This document shows, piece by piece, positions 55,196 through 64,000 of a stretch of 64,000 nt of DNA (positions are counted from its first letter, which is position 1; every line of letters begins with the position of its first letter). This DNA comes from Periplaneta americana. Its lineage: Eukaryota > Arthropoda > Insecta > Blattodea > Blattidae. Position numbers and translations under genes: made by a program. The notes beneath the pieces were generated by a model that was not told the origin of the DNA, did not search any database, and saw only the letters and a list, made by a program, of their open reading frames with translations. Location of the stretch: assembly GCF_040183065.1 (NCBI RefSeq), contig NW_027185565.1:973501-1037500 (forward strand). The letters run 5' to 3'.

Positions 55196-55660
55196 CTCCT
55201 TATGGTGTTGTCATTCCTTCTTGGGCTTGGCTGGGAACCGATTGCTCGAACTGCGTGGGCGCCAACTCGCTCTCCTACTTGTTTCTCCAAGATATGTCTG
55301 CTGATCATTGGTTGGATTTCGGCGTCCCACAGCAACACTCCATCATGACCGAAACGGTGTATATGGCCCCGAACGTCCACTGTCGCATCGAAGATCCGCA
55401 TGGCGTCGAGCCCCAATGTGACGTCTTCAGTGATGTTATCGAAGAACACCCACATCATCAGTATCCTCTTCCCCAAGCTCAGATCTAGGAAAACAACTTT
55501 CTTGATGGTCAAGCTCTCGCCTGAAACAGTACGTAGCTCATATCGGGGAGTCGCGTCCTCCAATTAAGGCCAAGCACAATTTCTGGCCTGGCGATTGTCA
55601 GTGACGCCCCTTGTATACCAGTACTCTACATAGACTTCCACTTATCCATCCGTCAACCAT
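55189..55660 (-). pseudogene. Retropepsin-like protease fragment 3
   Basis: Reads RYELRTVSGESLTIKKVVFL, then DLSLGKRILMMWVFFDNITE, DVTLGLDAMRIFDATVDVRG and HIHRFGHDGVLLW. The active-site segment upstream is frameshifted. The frame ends NDNTIRRE just at the purine-rich stretch, so in this element protease is directly followed by the 3' LTR. Confidence 0.75.
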
Positions 55661-55699
55661 CAGCCCATCGTCACATCCTTTGTTAACCGAATTCAAGTT

Positions 55700-56500
55700 C
55701 AAGCGGATGGGATGGTGATGATTGCGCCGACGTGCCTTTCACAGCATCGCTTCTCTCTCTTTCCTAACTGTGGCCAGATCGGTCGCAATCCCTCCTTAAG
55801 TGTCCAGGTCCGCCTCAGATCTAGCAGGTGGGCACTCCTCGTCTCCGTCGCTCGAGTGACTCTGCTGGTGTCTCTTAGAGTCTGCCACCACTCTGTCCTG
55901 ACTGTTGCCACATCGTTCGCCGTCCTTCCTTAAGTGTCCAGGTCTGCCGCTGGACCAGGAGGTGCTCGCTACACGGTTGGCTTCGATTGGCGTCCCAAAT
56001 CGTCGGCCACTTCTTTCTCCTCACTGTAACCAGATCGGTCACAGCTGCTTCTTAAGAATCTAGATCAGCCGCAGGTCCAATAAGTGGGCGCTCATGATCT
56101 CCGTCGCTCGGGTGGCTCCGGTTCTCGTCCCTCAACGTCGTCCAAGTTGACGCTCCTAATCCACTACTTTGCAGAGTCGTTCGCCGTCAACCTCACTGCC
56201 TCGAGCCTGAGGTTCGGCGTCATAGCATCTTTGATTGTGCAATTTTCAATCAAGAGTTTGTTGTTGTCTGATCTTGGGGTCGTGAATTCCGCAACCGAAT
56301 CTGTAGGCCGCCTCTTCAACGACTAACCTAGGATTTAGGTCTCTCATTGCCTTATGGGACTCTTCTACCGCCATTCCAAATTTCTGTACGGACTCGTCTG
56401 ACTGTTGAACCCTAGTTTTCAGTTGGGTCCTAAATGCTGACGCAAGTGATAATAACCACAACGTCCCTTCAATGCCTTCATTAGCTCTGTGGTTGTTCCC
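55700..56500 (-). pseudogene. Gag fragment 3 with zinc-knuckle modules
   Basis: The capsid end reads FRTQLKTRVQQSDESVQKFG, MAVEESHKAMRDLNPRLVVE, EAAYRFGCGIHDPKIRQQ. Knuckle modules on the plus strand start near 55760, 55896 and 56017 (each containing CAGATCGGTC-like and TTAAGTGTCCAGGTC-like strings, complement of the knuckle codons). Many frame breaks. Confidence 0.7.
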
Positions 56501-56569
56501 TCTTCTTCCGTCTTTCAGATATTCAAAGCTATTTTAAATCCCCAAATTCCCAAGATACCCATATGTTAT

Positions 56570-56795
56570 TAACGTACCAAATGTCAATACGTATAAACCG
56601 ACGCGTTCCTAAGCCAGCACTCTTCGTGCGTTACCACCTGGCATTCGTGAAATGCTAAGGTTGATAACGAAATGAAGAAATGTTGACGGAATGATGTAAA
56701 TGCCTAATATGGGGAAAACAGGAGATCACCGAAAATAACCACAACTGCGCCCTTGTTCGCCACAAGTGTCACTATGGATTTTTCAATGAAACCGA
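56570..56795 (-). mobile_element. Leader of unit 3 fused to unit 4
   Basis: Matches the leader and LTR edge of other units (CCACAAGTGTCACTATGGAT). At about 56795 it jumps directly into a zinc-knuckle module, so an LTR and protease have been deleted here. Confidence 0.65.
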
Positions 56796-56814
56796 ACCAG
56801 GCCAGCCTGCATTA

Positions 56815-57600
56815 CAAGGAGAACCTCCTGACTGTGCCCAGATCGGTCGCAATCTCTTCTTAAGGTACTAGGTCTGGCGAAATAAGAGCATGTGGACGCC
56901 TCTCAACACCGTCACTCGGGTGAAATCGCCTGGCGTCCCTCATGGCCGGCTACCTCCCTCTCTTGACTGTAACCAGATTGGTCGCAGTCCCTGCTTAAAT
57001 GTCCAGGTCTTGCCGCAGTACCAGCAGGTGGGCAATCCTCGTTTTCTTCGCTTGGGTAGCTTCAGTTGGCGTATCTCATCGTTGGCCGCCACTCTCTCCT
57101 GACTGTAGCCAGATCGGTCGCAGTCGCTCCTTAATTGTCCAGGTCTGCCGCAGGACCAGCAGGTGGGCGCTCCTGGTCTTCGTCGCTCTGGACGTGCCGG
57201 TTGGCGTCTCTCAACGTCGGCCACTGAGACGCTCCTAATCTGTTGCGGTGTTGAGACGTTCGCAGTCAAATTGGCCGTCTCCATCCTGAGAGCCGCTGCC
57301 AGAGCGTCGTTGATAGTGCGTTGTCTAATCTTCGGGTCGCGAACAGCGAAGGCGACAGTGTAGGCCGCTTCTCCAGCGATGAAGCTAGGAGGTACGCCTC
57401 TGAGCGTTTTACTGGCTAGTTGTTCTACCGCCATAGCAAATTCCTGTAGGGACTCGACTGACTGTTGGACTCTCGTATTCAGTTGGGTCCTAAATGCTGC
57501 CGCAATTTGATGGTCACCATAACGTCCCTCCAAAGCCTCCATTGTCTCTTAGGCTGTTACCTCTTCTTCCCTTTTTCAGATATTCAAAGCTACTTCAACC
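56815..57600 (-). pseudogene. Gag fragment 4, best preserved
   Basis: A 200-codon frame (57542-56940) reads MEALEGRYGDHQIAAAFRTQ, LNTRVQQSVESLQEFAMAVE, QLASKTLRGVPPSFIAGEAA, then ETANLTANVSTPQQIRSVSV and GAPTCWSCGRPGQLRSDCDR. The last is an intact knuckle Cys-x2-Cys with GQLRSDC (His replaced by Gln). A second module follows (GLPTCWYCGKTWTFKQGLRP, shifted) and a third near 56826. It resembles the Gag of insect Ty3/Gypsy-type elements. Confidence 0.8.
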
Positions 57601-57802
57601 TATCAACTTTTCAAAATATCCCTATGTTATGAATGAACCAACTGTCAATGTGTATAACAGACTCGTTCCTAGCCAGCTGGCGTTCGTGGAATGCTACGGA
57701 ATGATAACGAAATAAAGAAATGGTGACGGAATGATATATATGCCTAATATGGGGAAAACATGAGATCACCAGAAATAACCACAACTGCGGCCTTGTCTCC
57801 AC

Positions 57803-58774
57803 ACGAGTCAATATGGATTTCTCAATGAAAAATCCCAGACATGACCGGAACTCGAACGCCAGCCGCCTGCATGACAAACTGAAGGTCTGACCTCTCAGCC
57901 AGCGCAGATATTTGGACCTTAACTTGCTTCAATATTGTAACTTATTCTCTTTAACCACAACACAACCGTCAACAAGGTGCCTTTCCTTCTTAATAATTCA
58001 CCTTACAACAGTGGGTATTCCACTCAACACAGCAACACAATAGTCGTTGTTGCAATCCACACGACGACAATTGCAATACACGGCGTGCATTATTGAGAAG
58101 AACAACCATTTTTTCGTAATTTTAATTAATGTTCACAATGCACTCTGTGAAGAACAAATCTGTCAGTTCTCACTTCCCAGATCGTTTACCTTGGCTAGTT
58201 CTTCTAGCTCACAGTTCAATTTCACTGCACATCGAACGCAGGTCTTCGGAACTACGTCGCACTAGCCTGGACACTACCACATTTACGGACTCACACAAGT
58301 TCAAGGCACGTCTAACCCAATTCTTCCAGGTGCGGTTCCACTGCACGTCGAACTCCGGTCTTCCAGATATTCTCAAAGGCTCTCCTTGCTCGAACGAAGA
58401 CTCTGTTGTAGACTTGGAGACTCAAGACTGATTGTCCCCTTGTCTGCCACTAGAACTTTTATTTATTACATTATAATTACTCGAATCTTCGATTCTCGCG
58501 GTTTTCAGAATTTTCGAGGGAGATCCGCGTCTCGATGCTTTCTTACTTCCGCCCAATCATAGTAGCTTTTCTCCCCCTTGCTCTGTACCGCTTCTGGCGT
58601 CAGGGGTACGTGTTTCCGTTTCCCCGCGCCTCTCTTCTCGCTAGATGCGCTCGCAATTCTCTGACGTGACCAGAACATTCAAGACGGGTGACACACTGGT
58701 CCCTCCTTAGGACTGTACGTCCCGTGCAGTCCCTTGGTAGGTTGCTAGTGGTCCAATCTTTGCGTCCTCCAATT
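57803..58774 (-). repeat. LTR-like repeat 4 (outer, 5' on minus strand)
   Basis: Homology to the other repeats stops at about 58774: here CCTCC is followed by AATTATTATC, whereas elsewhere it continues into the protease side. This marks the outer edge; on the minus strand the repeat would begin TGGAGGACG, i.e. with the usual TG. Confidence 0.75.
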
Positions 58775-60064
58775 ATTATCTTTCTCCCCGTTACACGTAG
58801 TCCTACATTTTGGATAGGAACTGGAATCGATGCAATTGAACCAACATTTAGATGTTAATTATGACATCAAAACTAAGCAGTACGAATCATGGGTGAAATT
58901 AGTAACAAGCTTACCAACTACTAATCTATGATTTAGAACTAACTAAGGGAGTTTGAGTTTTATTCAACACCAATTTTAGTAGTTCGACGTTGTTGTAGGT
59001 ATCTGAACATGCATTTCGCAGTCCTCAATATTGTCAAGAAGAATTCTACATAGTCATTTTGAAAACTGTGTTCATAATAGTGAAACAGATTCTTTCATAT
59101 TTAGGCTACTAACTTCAAGTATTCCTTATCTAAACGACTAAAAATACTAGCATCCGTAATTATTAAACCGTATAAATAGTATTACATACACAAAAGAAAA
59201 TAAAACCGAAAGAATGAATGTGTACTAAAAAGTACAGTATGTTCTAATTTCATGCTAAAATTAGGCATCTTACGTGTAGTGGCTATTATAGAAATTAAAT
59301 GTTTTTTTTTATGATCAGACGAATTTTAATGGCACACAAATATCTAGACCAATGGTCGTCAGCACTCGCTGAAATAAGTAAAGGGTAAGCCGAGCAACAT
59401 GATTTGTTCCTTCGTGCAGCAGGAAGAGGTAGAGTGCATATCCACCAGCAGCCACGAATGCACGCTGACCTGCGGGTAAGAAACGCTAGCCCGAGAGTAC
59501 ACTAACAGTGAGTTGACGACCACTGATCTAGATAGCAAATACATCTCGCTCCGAAGTCCCTATATCACTGAGTAATGGATCTTCGTGCCTGCTAGTCGCT
59601 GTTGAACTAAATTTCTCGAGCTCAAGGCCTCAAGTGATCCATCACTAGGGAAGGCAGTGTCAACTCGGGTATAGGCCCTAATTTCGTTCCCGATGTTCAG
59701 TTTGTATTATGTCACGTCATTTTCCACCAATCCTTTCGCTCCACGTGTTTAGACCTACATAAATTACTTTAATCGATTTATTTAATTTTTAATCTTAAAC
59801 CCATTATCTCATATTGCAATAATAAATATTCGATATACAGATTTGTGTTAATCTACATAAGTTAATCAAATATTGGAACTAACCTTCTTGACAGCAACGC
59901 CCACCGAAATCAGTATGTATTACAAAGTGTAAGCCTAACACACATTCCTTCTTTCTATAGATTCTTGATTTCATACTGCTGCATAATTTTTTTAGATATT
60001 TGCGGTACGTTTAACGGAATTTAATAATGTTGTAGAAAAATGCTAGTTGATATGATATTCGTTA
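58775..60064. other. No gene seen
   Basis: AT-rich unassigned DNA. Short open frames on both strands show no recognisable domain. Confidence 0.5.
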
Positions 60065-60335
60065 TATATTTCGTTAATTTTTAAGTAGGTTATTTTACGA
60101 CGTTGTATCAACATCTTAGGTTATTAAACTTCTGAATGAGATAAAGGTGATAATGCCGATGAAATGAGTCCGAGGTCCAGCACCGAAAGTTACCCAGTAT
60201 TTGCTAAAATTGGCTTGAAGGAAAACCCCGGAAAAAACCTCATCCAGGTAACTTGCCCCGACCGGAATTCCAACTCGGGCCACCTGGTTTCGCGGCCAGA
60301 CGCGCTAACCGTTACTCCACAGGCGTGAACTGCAC
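60065..60335 (-). mobile_element. tRNA-derived SINE S1, copy 2
   Basis: The minus-strand head reads GCCTGTGGAGTAACGGTTAG (A-box) and GAGTTGGAATTCCGGTCGGG (B-box, decayed), with a CTGG/CCAG anticodon stem. The body (plus strand) has GATAATGCCGATGAAATGAG and CACCGAAAGTTACCCAGTAT. It is uninterrupted, so it shows the empty site of the MITE in copy 1. Confidence 0.85.
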
Positions 60336-60980
60336 ATAAAATAAGTAAACGCCTGATATGAGACAGTGTCACAACATCAACAAACATAAGCACTATACAG
60401 AGTGTAAGGGGTATAAGTGCCGTCCTTTCACAGGATCAAACAATGTCCATACAACATAGGGTCAAAAGTTGGTAGTTTTCCCAGAAAAAAAAATATTTCT
60501 TCTCTTATTCTATTCGCGTTATGCTGCTTATATCTTTAGTAAAATTGCCAAAACAATTACATCAGTAGGTACGTATATCTAGCAAAAAGTTAATATTAGT
60601 TTAAATAAATATTTGTCTTCTATTACGTTTTAGTGAAATTAAATAAAAATTCATGCTTAAATTTGTTAATATTCTGGCGTGAGAGACGTGGCAACATGTT
60701 CAGCAGACAGTACTAAGCACAGACGTAAGTACGAATCAGCTGAGTTCAAGCTCCCTGTGCATAGGTATACTGACGAGCGGATGTCAGTTCAGTACAGGTT
60801 ATTCAATAAACAACTTACAATGTCATTTACAGTTTAGTAATAACATATGTTATTAATTTATGGAGAAAATCGTAGTAATTCAAGTGAGACAAGAAGGATG
60901 TACCGCCAACGTTTTCCTCAAAAAGGTTACCTAATCGGCGAACATTTGTAGCAGTTTCTCAACGATTTTTAGAAACCAGA
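60336..60980. other. No gene seen
   Basis: No supported feature. Confidence 0.5.
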
Positions 60981-61172
60981 GGCCATATTCATATACATTC
61001 TTAGGGCGGGCTTCCGATAGATGATCAGCGGACTAACGTTTTTCGTATTCATAAACCAGTGTTAGCGATATGATATGATATGAATCCTGTACAAGTAATC
61101 AGTCGATAGCCGGGGATAGTTTAACACGCTAGCGCGGGCTAGCGAAATATCTATGAATAGCACCCTAGGAGT
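60981..61172. mobile_element. Possible MITE with imperfect palindromic ends
   Basis: The left part, GGCCATATTCATATACATTC followed by TTAGGGCGGGCT, resembles the complement of the right end (CGCGGGCTAGCGAAATATCT, then ATGAATAGCACCC). The inner sequence contains TTCATAAACCAGTGTTAGCG. No convincing target duplication. It resembles short insect MITEs but has only one copy here. Confidence 0.4.
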
Positions 61173-62180
61173 CTCTTACCCCGTTTCGAAAGTCACACAA
61201 CCAGAAATTTGTTTAAAAATGATACTGCTTTACGGAAGCTAGCAAAAAAAATTTGAACAGCTCTGATATAAACTGCTGTATGTACACTAGAATACATTTA
61301 TAATATTTACACTATGATATAGAATGTAGGCCTACATTGATCAAACATTATTTACACTATAAAGTAGGGTCTACAGTGTTTTGTATTGTACTGAAAGGTA
61401 GGGCTATTTTATTTCATTATACTATAGCCTAATTATTTTATAAATAGTGTGTAATATTGTATAAAATAGCTTTGTACATTGATTACTTTCAAAAGTCGAT
61501 TGTCAAAAAGATTGTTTTTCGTCACTAGAATATGATCTTTCTTCAAATATAACTTTTGTGGAATATGATTTTTATTTTTCATATATTAATTATTGTCCTT
61601 TCTTTATGACTGGTCAAAGTTTGTAACAATTGTTTCGTATAATCCTGTAGGCCTATATAACTGAAGAAAATAAAACGTAAATCCTGAAAGTAGCAATGAT
61701 ATTGAATTTTTTACACGAAATTTTCTTTCCTCAATTATTCGTTTATTTCTTACTTCGTTCGGTTTACCTTCTTCTATTAACATACTGTAGATATATAGTA
61801 TATTCTACATGTGAGTGGAGTATAATTTCGGACCGAAACGACAGACAAGCTCGCATTCGGACCTCTCTGGTTATCACGGCACAGGGCAAGAGCTGGGAAC
61901 AGCACAGCGTTTGAAGTACAAATAACCATCCCATGGCATCAGATGAATTTCTTTCGTTTGCTATGTCATATTGTACTAAACCATGAACTGATTAAACGCG
62001 AAAACCCTCGCCTTACCCACAGACCCGAGGCGAATGTTTGCTTCTCTTTGTGCCACACATAATTTAAGTACATTTAAGAATTTTTTTTATTTTTAAGAAA
62101 TCTTTTCACATTACACAAAAATTTGTTCCATACTCATGTTGAGAATGTATCGTGAGAACATTACGACAATTTTCTTCAAA
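61173..62180. other. No gene seen
   Basis: AT-rich; contains two of the TAGGCCTA octamers (61327, 61648). No coding support. Confidence 0.5.
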
Positions 62181-62184
62181 AATT

Positions 62185-62412
62185 AAAAATTATGGTTTAT
62201 TAAACGACGCTCGCAACTGCAGAGGTTATATCAGCGTCGCCGGTGTGCAGGAATTTTGTCCCGAAGGAGTTCTTTTACATGCCAGTAAATATACTGACAT
62301 GAGCCTGTCGCATTTAAACACACCTAAATGCCATCGACCTAGGCCGGGATTGAAACAGCAACCTCGAGCACAGAAGGCCAGTGCTAATTTGCTTCATTGC
62401 GACATCACAAAT
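62185..62412 (-). mobile_element. tRNA-derived SINE S3
   Basis: On the minus strand the head has TTAGCACTGGCCTTCTGTGC (A-box end/anticodon arm region) and GGTTGCTGTTTCAATCCCGG (B-box). The body then continues to TCTGCAGTTGCGAGCGTCGT near 62205. The plus-strand 90-codon frame across it is not a gene. Single copy in the window. Confidence 0.55.
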
Positions 62413-62842
62413 TGTCAGGAGTAACCTTCATATTTAGGTACACGAAATCGGAATGTAATAAAAAAAATTAAGATAGTAAAATTAAGGACCAGAGTTTGTT
62501 CGGTATCACTTTTTTATAAATGCTGCTTAATCCATTCGAAATTATGATTCTCAATAAAAAAGAGAAAGCAACAACACGAAAATTTAGTTCTGATCTAACT
62601 TCATAGTACATAGATAATCTGAAAATCATACAGTAACAAAACTGTCCTCATGGTTTTGTAGATTTTTTTTTTTTAGTTTGAAATATTAAGGTTAGGCCTA
62701 TAGAGTGTGTTTGATCCCCGGCGAACACTCGGTTCAGCATACAAACTCACTGGTGCTGAGTTACTGTATGTCGGTCGCTCAGAGCGATGTTATAGCGGCT
62801 AGTTATACTCGGTGAAGTATAATACAGTAGTGCATATTATAA
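62413..62842. other. No gene seen
   Basis: No supported feature before the target duplication of hAT-5. Confidence 0.5.
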
Positions 62843-62850
62843 GTGATGAT

Positions 62851-63981
62851 TAGGACCGTGACATCGGCATATTTGTATTAGATTGAAGGTAAACACACGA
62901 CGCAGGACAGAATGTAGTCGACGTGCTTCAAGTACAGGCAGCGGAAGCGAATTTGACATAGCCTAAGCAAGCACGTTCCGTGTTTTGTATACGATTATTG
63001 CTTATTATAAAATCAAGACATACAATCATTGTATATCGGAAAGGTCTAAAATGTTGGTGAGGTTGAAAATCATTGTTGGAAATCATACTTGAATTGTCAT
63101 AAATGTGGTAAAACATAAGTCTGAAAAGATGTTTTATTATTATTTTTTTATATTCAGAGTTTTGCATTACAGTTTTAGAATGCAGAAAACCTATATAGCG
63201 TACAACTTTTCTTTCCTTATATTTAACTGTGACATTAATTTATTTATCACATCTATTTCGTATCTTACTTTTCTTGCATGTTGTTTGCCTGGTTTCGGAT
63301 CCTGCTGCAATAAACAACAGCATTCATTTTCAAAGTTTCAAATGAAAATGACCGCCGAGTGTCGGATAGTGTAACCTTGTACGCGGGAAAACTGCTTTAG
63401 CATCGGCTGAAACCAAAGGCGCATATGTGAAATATTTCACATCATCCATTTCTACATCAAGTTGATAGCAATCGCACTTGTCGTCTGACAAAACTCTTGA
63501 AATTTTGTATAATGAATTGAAACCATCTTTTTTTTTGTATTACTGTATTCATTTTCGCACACACCTTTTTGCTTATATCATCTTGCAGATCATTCACATT
63601 TGAGATGAGATAATTTAATATCGAAATTTGCTCCACCAATTTCACGCCAGTCTTTTCGAGACATTCGATTGTAGAGAGGATAAATCCAATATTAAATGAA
63701 ATATACTCACATTGTTTTTTAATATTTGGGTTACCAAGAGCAGTTTGGGTATTATTTATGGAAGCTGCATCGTTTCCGTCAAACATCTGTATGACTCTTT
63801 TTACCCTTATACACAATAGTTATTGTATTGTCTTGATTTTATAATACGCAATAATCGTGTACAAAACAAGAACAATACTTGCTTAAGCGTGTGTCAAATT
63901 TGCTTCCGCTGCCTGTAGTTAAAACACTTCTGGCGTCTTGTGTTCACCTTCAATTGACCTCCTACCGATGTCACGGTCTTA
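62851..63981 (-). mobile_element. hAT element with perfect target duplication (hAT-5)
   Basis: The ends read TAGGACCGTGACATCGG and the complement of TAAGACCGTGACATCGG, bordered by a perfect 8-bp duplication GTGATGAT (62843-62850 and 63982-63989). The inverted similarity extends about 115 bp inward (AGGCAGCGGAAGC...AAATTTGACA on both sides). Length 1,131 bp, internally deleted, with a C-terminal-side transposase relic. Confidence 0.92.
63457..63816 (-). pseudogene. hAT-5 transposase fragment (CGGBP1-like type)
   Basis: The frame reads VIQMFDGNDAASINNTQTAL, GNPNIKKQCEYISFNIGFIL, STIECLEKTGVKLVEQISIL and KKVCAKMNTVIQKKRWFQFI. This matches the helical region between the catalytic core and the dimerisation domain of CGGBP1-like hAT proteins ('Fd..Da.SI...q.l......l..I..nF..i...I..LE..g..L'). 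Both the catalytic core and the dimerisation domain are deleted. Confidence 0.75.
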
Positions 63982-64000
63982 GTGATGATCATTATGTTTC

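Larger units (their letters stand above)
50045..58774 (-). mobile_element. Tandem Gypsy-like array: LTR-gag-protease units without pol
   Basis: Four LTR-like repeats of about 0.95 kb (50090, 51672, 54231 and 57803 onward) alternate with internal regions read on the minus strand as leader, Gag with zinc knuckles, retropepsin-like protease, a purine-rich stretch (AAGGAGGGAGCAG) and the next LTR. Internal regions are each partly deleted: the fourth and third units are fused at about 56795, and the first has lost most of gag. No reverse transcriptase or integrase is present in any unit. Confidence 0.8.

Noticed and set aside
62152..62424. 90-codon plus-strand open frame
   Set aside because: It overlies a tRNA-derived SINE on the minus strand.

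Overview
This window is eukaryotic. It is almost certainly from an insect, most likely a cockroach or close relative. The retrotransposon protein pieces and the mariner-like and hAT transposases look like those I know from Blattodea; this is recognition from memory, not a search. I find no bacterial-type gene organisation and no clearly functional host gene. Nearly everything recognisable is a dead or internally deleted transposable element. The window therefore reads as repeat-dense intergenic or intronic DNA, AT-rich overall with a more GC-rich block at about 44-58.8 kb.

Layout. 1-3.2 kb: 3' pieces of two LINE families (here LINE A and LINE B) and a piggyBac-like remnant. 3.5-8.5 kb: a LINE RNase H fragment, an 1.8-kb hAT-like element holding another LINE B piece, and a 2-kb element bounded by GTTAGTCACAGGACA repeats. 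9.1-11.9 kb: first copy of an unusual TA-flanked inverted-terminal-repeat element (here element J) carrying two tRNA-like blocks and an AT-rich minisatellite. 13.8-18.3 kb: a 4.5-kb hAT-like element containing a BED-finger relic and a 764-bp palindrome. 20.6-26.8 kb: a pogo-like element, then a mariner-like transposase gene split by a MITE and by a hAT-like element that itself contains a further element with 41-bp perfect terminal repeats (element D). 27.3-35.2 kb: J copies 2 and 3 abutting at one TA; copy 3 is split by a pogo/Tigger element, which in turn contains a mariner-like element. 35.3-39.2 kb: one candidate host exon, an inverted pair of tRNA-like sequences, and a LINE split by a LINE B tail and a SINE that contains a MITE. 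39.6-43.8 kb: SINE, Gypsy-type gag remnant split by a hAT element, Jockey-like RT. 44-49.8 kb: a nearly full-length but decayed two-ORF LINE with RNase H (LINE D). 50-58.8 kb: a tandem LTR-gag-protease array with no polymerase region. 58.8-64 kb: SINEs, a MITE, and a complete small hAT element at the end.

Most DNA transposon boundaries rest on both terminal inverted repeats and target-site duplications read directly from the sequence. Several insertions can be undone in the mind to give a coherent host sequence, which fixes the order of events. All recognised coding remnants between about 40.9 and 58.8 kb lie on the minus strand.
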